Positions 17,882 to 27,957 of a DNA stretch of 64,000 bases are shown piece after piece. The notes under the pieces were generated by a model. That model saw only the letters and a list, made by a program, of their open reading frames with translations. It was not told the DNA's origin and did no database searches. The translations under genes were made by a program, and so were the position numbers. The stretch lies in contig NZ_JAGSPM010000002.1 of the NCBI RefSeq assembly GCF_018139645.1, forward strand, positions 186,001-250,000. The letters are read 5' to 3'. The first letter of the stretch is position 1, and each line of letters begins with the position of its first letter. Origin of the DNA: Affinundibacterium baiyunense (lineage in GTDB: Bacteria > Pseudomonadota > Gammaproteobacteria > Burkholderiales > Burkholderiaceae_D).

Positions 17882-17915
17882 CGACCTTGTTAAATTCAAT
17901 AATTCCACAAGGTCG
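17882..17915 (-). other. Perfect 9-bp inverted repeat downstream of hemE
   Basis: CGACCTTGT (17882-17890) and ACAAGGTCG (17907-17915) can form a hairpin with a 16-nt loop, 20 bp after the hemE stop. No T-run follows on the minus strand, so it may mark a 3' end or a protein site rather than an intrinsic terminator. Confidence 0.45.
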
Positions 17916-17934
17916 AAGACCAATCATCAGCAGA

Positions 17935-19023
17935 TCAGGAGGCTTGACGTTGTTGACGACTCACTTCATGCACAGTTTCAACCAAAACACTGACCGCATC
18001 CGGTGAAGTAAATTGCGAGATACCATGTCCCAAATTGAAAACATGACCATGACCTGCACTAGGTTTGCCATAAGAATGCAAAGCTGCTGTGACCTCTCTG
18101 CGAATTTGATCAGGCTCAGCGAATAAAACGGCTGGGTCGAGATTGCCTTGCAGTGCCACTTTGTCACCGACACGCGCACGCGCCTGACCAAGATTCACAG
18201 TCCAATCCAAGCCCAAGGCATCAGCGCCAATATTCGCGATATCTTCTAACCACAGACCACCGCCTTTGGTGAACACGATACAAGGAATGCGCTTGCCATC
18301 TTTTTCTTTTTGCAATTTGCTGACCACATCTTGCATGTACTTCAATGAAAAACGTTGATAAGCCCCATCTGCCAAAGCACCGCCCCAGCTATCAAAAATC
18401 ATCACCGCCTGCGCACCTGCATCAATCTGTGCATTCAAATAGGTCGCCACCGCTTCTGCATTCAAAGTCAAAATGCGGTCCATCAAATCAGGGCGTTTGT
18501 ACATCAAGGTCTTCACACCATGAAACTCGCGCGAACCTTGCCCTTCCACCATATAGCAAGCTAAAGTCCAAGGACTACCAGAGAAACCAATCAAAGGCAC
18601 GCGACCATCCAAGGTACGGCGAATTTGAGTAACTGCATCGAATACATATTGCAAACTGCCCTCTTCTGGCACCTTCAAATCCAAAATAGATTTTTCATCC
18701 TTCAAAGGACGTTCAAACTTAGGGCCTTCGCCTTCTTCAAAATACAAGCCCAAACCCATCGCATCTGGCACGGTCAAAATATCTGAAAACAGAATCGCTG
18801 CATCAAGCTTAAAACGATCCAACGGCTGAATTGTCACCTCAGTCGCAAAATCGGGATTTTTCGCCAAACTCATAAACGAACCAGCACCCTTACGCGTAGC
18901 ACGATACTCTGGCAAATAACGCCCCGCCTGACGCATCAGCCACAAAGGCGTGTAATCAGTCTCTTGACGCAACAAGGCGCGTAAAAAAGTATCGTTTTTG
19001 AGCGGAGCAAATTGGTTAGACAT
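17935..19023 (-). CDS. hemE: Uroporphyrinogen decarboxylase
   Basis: A 362-residue enzyme of heme biosynthesis that removes four carboxyl groups from uroporphyrinogen III. The N-terminal signature [16 protein letters not shown] carries the catalytic Arg residues. Other family motifs are [33 protein letters not shown] and the C-terminal VFNLGHGI. The length matches the family. It is a single minus-strand gene next to priA, a common arrangement in betaproteobacteria. Confidence 0.97.
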   Translation of the reverse strand: MSNQFAPLKNDTFLRALLRQETDYTPLWLMRQAGRYLPEYRATRKGAGSFMSLAKNPDFATEVTIQPLDRFKLDAAILFSDILTVPDAMGLGLYFEEGEGPKFERPLKDEKSILDLKVPEEGSLQYVFDAVTQIRRTLDGRVPLIGFSGSPWTLACYMVEGQGSREFHGVKTLMYKRPDLMDRILTLNAEAVATYLNAQIDAGAQAVMIFDSWGGALADGAYQRFSLKYMQDVVSKLQKEKDGKRIPCIVFTKGGGLWLEDIANIGADALGLDWTVNLGQARARVGDKVALQGNLDPAVLFAEPDQIRREVTAALHSYGKPSAGHGHVFNLGHGISQFTSPDAVSVLVETVHEVSRQQRQAS

Positions 19024-19243
19024 AGCGTGCTTTCACAGAGCAATATAGGTAATCCGATATTATCCCTGATCTCAGCCCAAACCGCATACGTAAAATGTCA
19101 AAGACGCGTCATGATACTTAGCGAATATTTCTCACCAATCTAAAGATAAAAAACAATACGAGGACTTAAAAATAGCAAGAAAAGGTGAGATTGTGATTTA
19201 TGTAACTGCGTAAAATATGAACTTCTTAGGAGGTTTATCAAGT

Positions 19244-20125
19244 ATGACTTGGTCACAACGAATGAATCTTGCCATTGAGTATATTGAAAACAATTTGGAA
19301 AGCGCGCTCCATGTTGAGAATATCGCGACAGTAGCATGTTGCTCTAAATATCACTTTCATCGAATGTTCTTCGCTAATTTTAAAGTTACTTGCGCAGAAT
19401 ATGTTCGAAGTCGAAAGCTTAGCTTAGCGGCAATTGAACTAATGAGCACCAACAAAAGTGTCCTCGATATCGCTTTGAAATATGGATACGAATCTCCCAA
19501 TGCATTTGCACGTGCCTTTCGGAAAATGCATGGAATCAATCCGAGCCAAGCCCGCCGGAGTTCTACGACGCTCTCGACCTACGATCGAGTCTATTTCCCA
19601 TTAAGAAATCAAATTGGAGAAAATATGAACTATAAAATAATTACAATTTCAGATTTCCAAATTTTTGGTAAGAGCAAAGAATTTGAATTTGAAGAGTTCC
19701 TTAAAAGCGGTTCTAAATTCTGGAAAGAATACGTCAATTCAGAAAACTATCGAAAGCTTGGGGACCTACATCAGGGGCGACCAGGTTCCAAAACGAATGC
19801 GCCTATGCTGTCAGCCTATTTTCCAAAAGAAAATGGTAATCGAAACGAATTCATTGATGTTCTAGGCATAGAAGCGATAGACATATTGGAAACAGATGGG
19901 TTTGAATTCCACTCAGTTCCCTCAGCCACCTATGCGGAATTTTTTTGCACCTATAAAACATCAATGCAAACAAATCGGTATATCTATGGCGATTGGTTTG
20001 CCACAACTGCTTATGAAAGAGATGGAAATAAACCTGACATTGTGTCTTATTTTCCTATACCTTTTAGACCCATGAGCGAAATGCGTGTTCGCTGGTGGGT
20101 TCCAGTAATTTCCAAAAAAAAGTAA
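19244..20125 (+). CDS. AraC-family regulator with C-terminal GyrI-like effector domain
   Basis: About 293 residues. Two AraC helix-turn-helix motifs fill the first 100 residues (SKYHFHRMFFANFKVTCAEY and LDIALKYGYESPNAFARAFR). The rest resembles the GyrI/Rob effector-binding fold (SVPSATYAEFFCTY, then the aromatic MRVRWWVPV at the end). Such proteins sense small molecules or drugs and activate local or efflux genes. The ATG at 19217 is in frame, but a strong AGGAGG at 19228-19233 lies ten bases before the ATG at 19244, so the latter is chosen. It is divergent from hemE and no obvious target gene adjoins it. Confidence 0.85.
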   Translation: MTWSQRMNLAIEYIENNLESALHVENIATVACCSKYHFHRMFFANFKVTCAEYVRSRKLSLAAIELMSTNKSVLDIALKYGYESPNAFARAFRKMHGINPSQARRSSTTLSTYDRVYFPLRNQIGENMNYKIITISDFQIFGKSKEFEFEEFLKSGSKFWKEYVNSENYRKLGDLHQGRPGSKTNAPMLSAYFPKENGNRNEFIDVLGIEAIDILETDGFEFHSVPSATYAEFFCTYKTSMQTNRYIYGDWFATTAYERDGNKPDIVSYFPIPFRPMSEMRVRWWVPVISKKK

Positions 20126-20342
20126 TAATCCAAGTTGATTTATCTTGATGGTCGATAATGAAAAAGCTGAACTAAAAACCGCTGCCCCCAAATCAAAATA
20201 GTGTTTGACTGTGCCAGACATAATATGAACAACAGAGCATGCTGTTCTTAGTTCAAGTTATGCAGCAAATTTCCTGAAAATCGATTCAACAAATTAACTT
20301 TATACATATATCACTAACTTTCGGCGCGCAAAGGAGTAATCC

Positions 20343-20834
20343 ATGTCCGATATTTATGACGAATTTATAGGCAAAAAACCTCGTTGCTTTGGCACATTTA
20401 CGCTGATTGATGCGACAAATGCCCAATCGGATTGGGCAGTTTCAAAAGAATTTTTGAGCAAACAAATCTTGTGTTCTTGCGGCAATCCAATGCTGCATGT
20501 ATTTGCCTCACACAATGGAAAAATGCACTTAGCTCCCATCACTCTTGCTTGCCCTGTTTGTAAAAAAAGAGAAGAAATATTTTCACCCGACAAACATGGT
20601 TGGGATGGAATGAATGGCGACAATTGTACAAAAATAGGCACGCTCGAACCTCAACTGATCAACAACATAGCAAGCAGAATTGTTGTCGAATATTCGTATC
20701 AAGGCATTGAAAACTACGAAGATCTAATCGAAGATGAGATAGAAAATCCTGAAGATTACTTTGATGTTTTCAATCTATTTAAGATGGATGAGACTGGCAA
20801 TCTCGAGGAAATCGTTTGCTACGAGTGTGCCTAA
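20343..20834 (+). CDS. Hypothetical protein with zinc-ribbon-like cysteine pairs
   Basis: A 163-residue acidic protein. It has CSCG near residue 43 and CPVC near residue 75, spaced like a zinc ribbon, and a final CYEC at the C-terminus. A long acidic region (EDLIEDEIENPEDYF) precedes the end. I do not recognise a family. An AAGGAG site lies seven bases before the ATG, so it is almost surely translated. Neighbours give no hint to its function. Confidence 0.75.
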   Translation: MSDIYDEFIGKKPRCFGTFTLIDATNAQSDWAVSKEFLSKQILCSCGNPMLHVFASHNGKMHLAPITLACPVCKKREEIFSPDKHGWDGMNGDNCTKIGTLEPQLINNIASRIVVEYSYQGIENYEDLIEDEIENPEDYFDVFNLFKMDETGNLEEIVCYECA

Positions 20835-20884
20835 GTGAATAAAAGTTAAAAAGAAAATAGCGAACAATCAAGCTAGCTCAATAC

Positions 20885-21373
20885 ATGCTCAACACAAACC
20901 CCATCCCCGCCAACTTGCTGACTGAGAGTCTTCTACAAACACACCCAGTTTGGCAGTTTTGCGACGATGCGAAGAGCGATTCTGATTATGATGAGTCTTA
21001 CGTAAAGCCCTGCGAGGACGCCTTAGCCTTGGGTGCATTTGGCAGTTATCTGGTGGCGACAAATTATCAGCTAGCGAATGGTGACGTGCTTCCTGGTGCT
21101 GTGCAGCTTGACTTACTCGATGCGAAAGTTCACTTCACACCATCGACGATTTATGCAAAAGAAAAATCCATCGATCCTTTGGCGCACGATGCCAGTGTTC
21201 GGCTCACGCGGCTCACTAAAACTTCCAATACACAGCCCGTACAGTGGACTCTTGCGGTCAGCTTTAATGGAGAACAAAACTTAAGAAGTGGAAGAATCGC
21301 TAGGGCAAGATGGATAACTGCCTTGTCATTGCTAATACGCCTCATAAGCCTTCGCTTTAGTCGGCGACGCTGA
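20885..21373 (+). CDS. Hypothetical protein, possibly truncated at its C-terminus
   Basis: A 162-residue open frame. The first 138 residues have normal coding character (LLTESLLQTHPVWQFCDD, then YVKPCEDALALGAFGSYLVA). The last 24 residues are basic and hydrophobic in a different way (RWITALSLLIRLISLRFSRRR, cited in part), which suggests that the natural reading frame is lost near 21300. It ends inside the start of a VOC gene remnant. No known domain is recognised. The junction looks like a deletion that joined two unrelated genes. Confidence 0.55.
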   Translation: MLNTNPIPANLLTESLLQTHPVWQFCDDAKSDSDYDESYVKPCEDALALGAFGSYLVATNYQLANGDVLPGAVQLDLLDAKVHFTPSTIYAKEKSIDPLAHDASVRLTRLTKTSNTQPVQWTLAVSFNGEQNLRSGRIARARWITALSLLIRLISLRFSRRR

Positions 21374-21537
21374 CAAAAAATGTCGATACATGGTGGCAGC
21401 ACGTTCAGGCTAGCGGTGTGCTAGAAAAATACGACGTCAAGATGACAGAGATAGAAAAGCAAGCCTGGCAAATGCGTGATTTTTGCCTGATTGATCCGTC
21501 TGGTGTTTTATGGCGTATCGGGCAAAACAGTGATTAA
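21361..21537 (+). pseudogene. 3' remnant of a VOC (glyoxalase/bleomycin-resistance fold) gene
   Basis: Read in the frame beginning at 21361, the sequence gives about 58 residues containing NVDTWWQHVQASGVLEKYDV and MRDFCLIDPSGVLWRIGQN. These are the last strands of a VOC domain. A TAG lies directly upstream in this frame and the N-terminal half of the domain is missing, so the gene is broken. Confidence 0.75.
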
Positions 21538-21540
21538 CGA

Positions 21541-21870
21541 CTCTGGCTTTTTTGGATAATTGTCGCGCCTCACACACGCAAATATTTGCCCGACAGAAGC
21601 TGCAATTCATCTAAAAATCGTTTGCTTGACTAGGCTCAATAGAAAGATAGAATGTCTACAATTCCTCATATAACTTTTCACATCCAAAGTAGTACGATTT
21701 CAGATCACAAGATAGAATGCAAAACACCAATTTACGTGGGTCTTCAAGGGGGTACATAAAGTGCTCTGCAAGAAGTTAGTTTTTCGCGCATTACCAATAC
21801 GGTTAAAACTAATATGAGCGCATCCAATCCGTCCCGAGTCGACAGACCTTTTTTCTGAAGTCGCTCCAGT
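21541..21870 (+). other. 330-bp spacer, no gene seen
   Basis: Between the VOC remnant and the YggL-family gene. The single open frame here (21744-22007, minus) runs antisense into that gene and is not convincing. No hairpin terminator was recognised. Confidence 0.4.
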
Positions 21871-21888
21871 TTGAAAGAACCTATCGAA

Positions 21889-22242
21889 GTGAAATTAAAC
21901 CCACCTAAGTCTAAGAATCGTAGTCGACGCCAAATGAAAAAACTTCGGATCTGTGAGTTCAGACAGCTGGCCTTCTCAGTATCAATCGAATTGCAGTGTG
22001 CTCCCACCCACGAGATACTGGATGTGCTCTTCTCAGCATTTTTGGAGCAATTAGTCGAAGTTCGTGGTCTTTCTTATGGTGGTGGCGTGGACTCGGGGTT
22101 TGTATCTCGCGTGCGCGGATCGGCTACCGATGAAGATCGTACAGCGGTATCTGCATGGCTATCAGCCAGAGCGGAGATAAAGACTGTCGCTGTTGGTGCT
22201 TTGCAGGACGGTTGGCACGATGGGGCTCAATATGCGCTCTGA
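21889..22242 (+). CDS. yggL: YggL-family (DUF469) protein, 50S ribosome-associated type
   Basis: About 117 residues. The sequence KSKNRSRRQMKKLRICEF matches the start of E. coli YggL, and the following strand-helix pattern (LAFSVSIEL, then ILDVLFSAFLEQLVE) and the C-terminal VSAWLSAR...LQDGWHDG keep the family order and length. YggL was reported to bind the large ribosomal subunit. The start is uncertain: a GTG at 21889 or a TTG at 21871 are in frame, neither with a strong ribosome site. The ATG at 21934 would cut the conserved N-terminus. Confidence 0.75.
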   Translation: MKLNPPKSKNRSRRQMKKLRICEFRQLAFSVSIELQCAPTHEILDVLFSAFLEQLVEVRGLSYGGGVDSGFVSRVRGSATDEDRTAVSAWLSARAEIKTVAVGALQDGWHDGAQYAL

Positions 22243-22329
22243 AAACACTTTTGACTGATGAGTCGCCTCATGACTTCGCTTCTACTTTTGATGTCGCCTG
22301 CGACCCCGCCAGATTTTCGTTAAACGACC

Positions 22330-22698
22330 ATGTATCGATTCCCCACAGATTTAAATTTAAACGACATTGTTGGAAGTAACCTCGATCAGATTTGTGTGGG
22401 TGGGTTTGATGTTCAATTTGTTTTCGGATCGCAAACGAGGATTGCCGTCCAGAGTCGTGTCAGTGTTTTTGAAAACAATGTGCTTACGGCAGTATGGAAC
22501 GACATCAAAAGCTGGAACAATTTGTCTTTCCAGCGACTTCTAAATAAAACAGTGCAAAGCTATAAAGTAATTGATGACCAGACCTTAGAGATTCAATTTT
22601 CATGTGCATTAAGACTTCAACTGCATGATGATTCAGATCAGTATGAAAGCGTACAAATTTATCGAAAGAGTGACGTCAATGGACCAATCGTTGTTTGA
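22330..22698 (+). CDS. Hypothetical protein
   Basis: A 122-residue acidic protein with alternating hydrophobic residues (LDQICVGGFDVQFVFGSQTR and LEIQFSCALRLQLHDDSDQY). The pattern suggests an all-beta fold of the type seen in small cytoplasmic proteins similar to DUF6188; that likeness is from memory and weak. It has no signal or membrane segment and no catalytic motif. The coding character is normal. Confidence 0.6.
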   Translation: MYRFPTDLNLNDIVGSNLDQICVGGFDVQFVFGSQTRIAVQSRVSVFENNVLTAVWNDIKSWNNLSFQRLLNKTVQSYKVIDDQTLEIQFSCALRLQLHDDSDQYESVQIYRKSDVNGPIVV

Positions 22699-22821
22699 GC
22701 AGTCTAACCTGCCAACTAGGTCGAACACGACAGATTTTGGCATTTTTTATGTATGAATCACCAGATCTTTGATTGCCGCACAAATTTTACAGTCCCGAAT
22801 AGCTGAACTCTCTTCCCCTCC

Positions 22822-23202
22822 ATGACAAATCCAATTCAAAATTACCTATCAAAAGCTTTTCGCTGGCAACGCGGAAGGCAGGGTACCGGCTATGACAAAA
22901 TGCTTTTGCTGACAGCATCGTGGCCGATTCCGTTTGATTCGTATTTGATTCGCTATCCAGAAGGCTCGGCGATTCCGCCGCATGTCGATCAGGTGAAGTC
23001 AGGAAGACATTTTCGTTTAAATATCATTCTCAAATCACCAAAATCTGGTGGAGAGTTTATTTGCAAAGATCCGCTGTTCGCGACTTCACGAATCAAGTTG
23101 TTTCGGCCTGATGTGAGTGAACATAGCGTTACACAAGTCGTTGATGGTAGTCGCTATGTTTTTTCTTTGGGCTGGGTGCTCGGTAAAAATACCAAGACCT
23201 AA
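22822..23202 (+). CDS. 2OG-Fe(II) oxygenase-like protein
   Basis: A 126-residue single double-stranded beta-helix domain. The iron triad is visible as H54 and D56 (IPPHVDQV) and H101 (VSEHSV), with R111 ten residues on, placed where 2-oxoglutarate is bound. The aromatic strand YLIRYPEGS precedes the HxD, as is usual. The protein is short but contains all the core strands, so it may be active. Its substrate is unknown. It is the last plus-strand gene before the polysaccharide locus. Confidence 0.75.
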   Translation: MTNPIQNYLSKAFRWQRGRQGTGYDKMLLLTASWPIPFDSYLIRYPEGSAIPPHVDQVKSGRHFRLNIILKSPKSGGEFICKDPLFATSRIKLFRPDVSEHSVTQVVDGSRYVFSLGWVLGKNTKT

Positions 23203-23276
23203 AGTTTGCGATCTGAACTACGCACCTTGTGAAAGAAGTTTTTTGAGTAGTTCTAAGGCATGACATCATCTCGCTA

Positions 23277-25139
23277 TTACTTCGTAACAGCTTGGGGCAA
23301 TACCGGAACCCTCAGTTGTTGTATCGCACTACGACGGCCATCGGGTAATACTGTTAATACCTTTACGGTAACTGGCTGCGTTGGGCTAGCCGCAAATTGC
23401 AATGCTTGGGTCGTCGGTGCCGTCTTTTCGTCGGGGGTACTTCCGTCTAAGCTGACGTGCATGCGACTATTGCGGACGGGGGCGCGCAGTTGAATTCTTG
23501 CTTGCTCACCTTGCCACTGTACTTGATCTAAACCATGCGGACGCGGAATTCGATACCGGATTTGATGCCAATCTAATCGGGGATAATGTGCCTCTAGTCG
23601 TTCTTCAAATTGTGCGAACTGGCGCTGTTCTTGTGCGCTCCAAGCGACTTCAGCCATCGCCAGCAATCGTGGAAAAACCATGTATTCAACTTTTTCTTGG
23701 GTCGGTAAATATTCTGTCCAGACGTTGGCTTGCACACCGCGGATTAAGCGTTGTTGCGATGGACTAAGTACACTGGGAACAGGATCATAGGAATACACTT
23801 TTTGAATCGGAATTTCACCACCGAGTTGCCACAGTTCTTGCTCTTTCGGACCTTGCCCAGCATCAAAATAGCACCACGCTGTCGGTGTCATGATGACTTC
23901 ATGTCCTTCTTTCGCAGCGGCGATGCCACCGGCCTCGCCGCGCCAAGACATGACGGTGGCATTTGGTGCTAAGCCTCCTTCTAAAATCTCGTCCCAGCCT
24001 ATCATGCGCTTGCCTTTGCTTTGGATGAACTGGCCGACCCGGCGTATGAAATAACTTTGCAATTCTTCTTCGTTCTTTAAACCTTCACGTTGCATGACAG
24101 CTTGCGCCAATGGACTCGCTTTCCAGCGGGTTTTCGGTGCTTCGTCGCCGCCGATATGAATGTATTGGCCGGGGAATAAGTCGATTACTTCACTCAGTAC
24201 ATTATTTAAAAATTCGAAAGTCGTCTCACTTGGGCAAAGGATGTCATCAATGATGCCCCAAACGGTTCCAACTTCAAAGGGACCAGGAGTACAAGCTAAT
24301 TCTGGATAAGCTGCTAATGCAGCTAAAGAATGGCCGGGCAATTCAATTTCGGGCACCACGTCGATGTGCCTTGCTTGAGCATAGGCAACCACGTCTTTGA
24401 TTTGTTCTTGCGTATAAAAGCCACCATAAGGTTTGCCATCACCAATATAAGGATTGAAGTTACGGTCTTTGATGGTCTCTTTGCGATATGCACCAACCTG
24501 TGTCAATTTGGGATATTTTTTGATCTCGATACGCCAACCTTGATCTTCGGTCAAATGCCAATGAAAGGTATTCATTTTATAGATCGCCATTTGATCAAGT
24601 AGAGACTTAATAAACTCCACGCTATACATATGTCGACCAACATCTAAATGTAAGCCACGCCAAGCAAAACGCGGCTGGTCTTGGATCACTAAGGCGGGTA
24701 AACTCAGATTCTTTTTTAAGTCGATGGGCAGCATCTGTAACAGACTTTGCACTGCATAAAACTGACCGGTGGCATTACCTTGGAGTGTAATGCGATTGCG
24801 ATTGATTACTAATTGATAGGCTTCTTTCTTTGTAGTGTCCGTACTTGCAGTGTGCGCGAGCGCAGAAAAATTGATGACGTTATTTTGACCTGCGCTAGGG
24901 CGCCCCAATTTCACATTGAGGTGCCTGCCTTGTAATTGCTTAATCGCCAGCTGCAAAATTTTTGCATTCTGCAAGCTTGTCACATCTTGCGCATAAATCG
25001 TCGTTTGATTATTAAAAGTAAAACTGCCTTTTTCTACTTGTACGCTGTGTGGCAGTGGGATGATGGCAACTGTTGGCGTTGCTGATGCTGAAAAGGAAGC
25101 TAACACAAGGCTTGCAATGTTCAAGATACGTTGCCACAT
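23277..25139 (-). CDS. Beta-N-acetylhexosaminidase (GH20)
   Basis: A 620-residue exported enzyme that removes terminal GlcNAc/GalNAc. A signal peptide (ending near SASATP) precedes the GH20b N-terminal domain (residues 25-155). The TIM barrel follows with GLHLDVGRHMYSVEF, MNTFHWHLTEDQGWR and the catalytic Asp-Glu pair in HIGGDEAPKTRW. A C-terminal beta-sandwich of the chitobiase type ends the protein (about residues 525-615, PVRNSRMHVSLDGSTPDEKT). It is the last gene of the GH3-MFS-GH1-GH20 row, 28 bp after GH1. Its presence suggests a substrate with both glucan and chitin, such as fungal wall. Confidence 0.93.
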   Translation of the reverse strand: MWQRILNIASLVLASFSASATPTVAIIPLPHSVQVEKGSFTFNNQTTIYAQDVTSLQNAKILQLAIKQLQGRHLNVKLGRPSAGQNNVINFSALAHTASTDTTKKEAYQLVINRNRITLQGNATGQFYAVQSLLQMLPIDLKKNLSLPALVIQDQPRFAWRGLHLDVGRHMYSVEFIKSLLDQMAIYKMNTFHWHLTEDQGWRIEIKKYPKLTQVGAYRKETIKDRNFNPYIGDGKPYGGFYTQEQIKDVVAYAQARHIDVVPEIELPGHSLAALAAYPELACTPGPFEVGTVWGIIDDILCPSETTFEFLNNVLSEVIDLFPGQYIHIGGDEAPKTRWKASPLAQAVMQREGLKNEEELQSYFIRRVGQFIQSKGKRMIGWDEILEGGLAPNATVMSWRGEAGGIAAAKEGHEVIMTPTAWCYFDAGQGPKEQELWQLGGEIPIQKVYSYDPVPSVLSPSQQRLIRGVQANVWTEYLPTQEKVEYMVFPRLLAMAEVAWSAQEQRQFAQFEERLEAHYPRLDWHQIRYRIPRPHGLDQVQWQGEQARIQLRAPVRNSRMHVSLDGSTPDEKTAPTTQALQFAASPTQPVTVKVLTVLPDGRRSAIQQLRVPVLPQAVTK

Positions 25140-25167
25140 GCGATTTTCTCCAATCGGCTAGGTTTAA

Positions 25168-26556
25168 TTAAGTAGGCTCACGACTTGTTGATGTGCCTTT
25201 GGTTGAGGATCTCCAGTGCTGAAACTGTTGTACAAACCCTTTAAACCAAATCGCACTGTCTTTCCAAATCCGTCGCTGACTTACATAGTCGACGTAAATC
25301 AAGCCAAAGCGGCGTAAGTAACCGGAGTTCCATTCAAAATTATCCAACAAGCTCCAATAAAAGAAGCCTCGTATATCTACCCCTGCCTCAATTGCTTTGG
25401 CGACTTCTTGAAAGTGGCGTTGCATGTAGTCAATGCGTCGGCTGTCGTGGATTTGCTCGCCTTCTAATTGATCTGCAACCGCCATACCATTTTCTGTTAT
25501 ATAGATCGGTGGCAGTCCTAAATCTTTGTATTCTTGGTGTATGCCTATCAAGAGACGACTAAGCCCTTCGGGATAAATTTCCCACCCCATATCTGTTATG
25601 CCAAGTTTGGCCTCTGGCAAACGAGGTGGCGTCTCGGTACTGACATAGGCGCGGAAATAATAATTGATACCTAAGAAATCAATCGGCTGTTGAATCGTTT
25701 GCATATCTTCTGGGGCGACGATAAAGCGACTACGATCGATTTTGGCGAGCGCGAGCTCTGGATAATGTCCTCGAAAAATCGGGTCCATGAACCACTGTAC
25801 TGAACGTGCGTATTCCCACGCAGCGGCGGCACGATCCTCCTCACTGTCGGTCGCTGGATCGGCAGTCCACTGATTCAACACGATCCCTAACTTGGCGCTT
25901 TTATTTTGCTTACGCATTGCCTGTATCGCCAAGCCGTGCGACAACAAGAGATGATGCGATACTTGCAAAGCAGCGACAGGGTCTACGACACCTGGCGCGA
26001 ATTGGCCATTACCATAACCCAAATTGGCGGTACACCATGGTTCATTATGGGTAGCAATACTAGCTAATTGGTCTCCAAAACGGGCTGCCATTTCTTGCGC
26101 ATAACGGGCAAAATGAACAGCAGTATCACGATTCAACCATCCACCTTGCTCTTGCAAAGCTTGTGGCAAATCCCAGTGATACAGAGTCATGTGCGCCCGA
26201 ATATTCTTTTGCGTTAATGCTTCAATCAGTCGGGCGTAAAAAGCCATTCCTTCTTCATTCCACTCACCGCAACCATCAGGTTGAACGCGCGACCATGACA
26301 CAGAAAAGCGATACGCATCCAGCCCCAAGTTGGCGATATGTTCAACATCTTCTACATATCGATGATAATGATCACAGGCGACATCGCCATTACTCTGATC
26401 GAGAATTTTTCCGGGCGTATGGCTAAAAGTATCCCAAATCGAAGGCGCTCTACCACCTTCATTGGCTGCCCCCTCGATCTGATACGCACTAGTCGCCACA
26501 CCCCAAACAAATTTAGCAGGGAATTTATGGGCTAAAGTATCTTGTTCTGGCATCAT
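25168..26556 (-). CDS. Beta-glucosidase (GH1)
   Basis: A 462-residue cytoplasmic enzyme. The family start KFPAKFVWGVATSAYQIEGA is followed by SIWDTFSHTPGKI, the acid/base motif THNEPWC (Glu) and the nucleophile motif IYITENG (Glu). The C-terminal YWSLLDNFEWNSGY and FGLIYVDY are typical. The ORF could start at 26601, but that overlaps the MFS gene; the ATG at 26556 has AAGGA five bases before it and is preferred. It would hydrolyse imported cellobiose- or laminaribiose-type disaccharides. It is 13 bp after the MFS gene. Confidence 0.94.
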   Translation of the reverse strand: MMPEQDTLAHKFPAKFVWGVATSAYQIEGAANEGGRAPSIWDTFSHTPGKILDQSNGDVACDHYHRYVEDVEHIANLGLDAYRFSVSWSRVQPDGCGEWNEEGMAFYARLIEALTQKNIRAHMTLYHWDLPQALQEQGGWLNRDTAVHFARYAQEMAARFGDQLASIATHNEPWCTANLGYGNGQFAPGVVDPVAALQVSHHLLLSHGLAIQAMRKQNKSAKLGIVLNQWTADPATDSEEDRAAAAWEYARSVQWFMDPIFRGHYPELALAKIDRSRFIVAPEDMQTIQQPIDFLGINYYFRAYVSTETPPRLPEAKLGITDMGWEIYPEGLSRLLIGIHQEYKDLGLPPIYITENGMAVADQLEGEQIHDSRRIDYMQRHFQEVAKAIEAGVDIRGFFYWSLLDNFEWNSGYLRRFGLIYVDYVSQRRIWKDSAIWFKGFVQQFQHWRSSTKGTSTSREPT

Positions 26557-26569
26557 GAATTCCTTGCTC

Positions 26570-27895
26570 TTAGTAGGCAGATTTGTCATACATACCGGCA
26601 TATTTCAAACCGAAAAATAGAATAAATATGTAGCAAACCGCTGGTACAAAGAAAGACCATTGCAGACCAATCTGATCCGCAAAATAGCCCTGAACAAATG
26701 GAACGATGGCACCACCCACAATCGCCATACATAAGACGCCTGAACCTTGTCCAGTGTGTCTTCCCAAATCTTTTAAAGCCATACTAAAAATCGTAGGGAA
26801 CATGATTGAGTTACACAATCCCACCGCAATCAAGGCCCACATTGCGGCGGCACCAGTACCAAATATCGCTAACAGGATCAATACAATCGAGCAAGCGGCA
26901 TTAAAAGCGAGTGCTTTGCCTGGGCTGACTTTACGCATCACAACGAAACCGATAAAGCGCCCAATCATTGCGCCACCCCAGTAGTAACTAACGTAATGTG
27001 CAGCATCTGCAGCACTTAAATTAGCAATCTTGGCTTCACCTAAGAAGTTGATCAGGAAACTACCGATACTCACCTCACCACCAACGTACAAGAAAATACC
27101 GATCGCACCCAATACCAGATGACGATGCGAAAACACAGAGTCATCTTTTCCTGTGGCGGTGGTTGAAGCTGCTTGTACTTCATCTTGATGCACAATTTTT
27201 GGCAAGCGTGCCAAGGCAAATAGAACTGCCAACACCAATAAAGCTGCTGCCAAAGCTAGATAAGGTCCTTGTACTGCCGCAGCTTCTTTGGCGCGATGTG
27301 CCAGCTTTTCTACCTCAGGCAAGGCATCGAACTGCGCAGCGGTAAGTACTGTGCCAGATAAGATCAGTAGGCCGCCCAATGCTGGTGCGATGGTGGTACC
27401 AAGTGAATTGAATGCTTGTGTCAAAGTTAAACGACTCGATGCGGTCTTCGCGTCTCCCAACACCGTTACATATGGATTTGCTGCAACTTGCAGGATCGTG
27501 ATGCCAGATGCGAGCACAAAAAACGCTAGTAAAAACACGCCGTAACCACTGGTCGCCGCAGGATAAAACAAAGCACATCCAACAGCAGCGATGACCAATC
27601 CAGTCACCGCGCCGCTCTGATACCCGATTCGCTTAATCAACGCCCCCGCAGGCCATGAAACAATAAAGTAGGCTCCAAAAAAACAGAACTGCACCAACAT
27701 CGCCTGTACATAGCTAAGTGTATAGACTGCCTTCAAATGCGGAATCAAGACATCATTGAGGGATGTCAGCAGCCCCCACATAAAGAATAGTAAGGTCACA
27801 ATCACCAAAGCACTTTGATGCTGGTTTCCGGCACTACTAGCTATGTGGCTCGTAGCTGAACTGGCGACTGAACTGCTACTTGGTTGGCTAGCCAT
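26570..27895 (-). CDS. MFS sugar transporter, FucP/GluP type
   Basis: A 441-residue inner-membrane protein with a Ser/Ala-rich cytoplasmic start and 12 predicted membrane segments. Family motifs include [19 protein letters not shown] in the first segment, [20 protein letters not shown], the [11 protein letters not shown] loop and [17 protein letters not shown]. These are typical of the glucose/galactose-fucose branch, which imports hexoses with protons. Within a beta-glucan operon it probably imports glucose or a disaccharide released outside. It is flanked by GH3 and GH1 on the same strand. Confidence 0.9.
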   Translation of the reverse strand: MASQPSSSSVASSATSHIASSAGNQHQSALVIVTLLFFMWGLLTSLNDVLIPHLKAVYTLSYVQAMLVQFCFFGAYFIVSWPAGALIKRIGYQSGAVTGLVIAAVGCALFYPAATSGYGVFLLAFFVLASGITILQVAANPYVTVLGDAKTASSRLTLTQAFNSLGTTIAPALGGLLILSGTVLTAAQFDALPEVEKLAHRAKEAAAVQGPYLALAAALLVLAVLFALARLPKIVHQDEVQAASTTATGKDDSVFSHRHLVLGAIGIFLYVGGEVSIGSFLINFLGEAKIANLSAADAAHYVSYYWGGAMIGRFIGFVVMRKVSPGKALAFNAACSIVLILLAIFGTGAAAMWALIAVGLCNSIMFPTIFSMALKDLGRHTGQGSGVLCMAIVGGAIVPFVQGYFADQIGLQWSFFVPAVCYIFILFFGLKYAGMYDKSAY

Positions 27896-27957
27896 AGAAT
27901 GTCTCCCTTTTCTATTTACTTTGCGATGTTATTTTTAGTGATGTCGTTGCGAATGAT

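Noticed and set aside
17389-17934. Chromosomal replication origin
   Set aside because: DnaA-like boxes are present, but dnaA, dnaN, rpmH and similar origin neighbours are absent, so an origin cannot be claimed.
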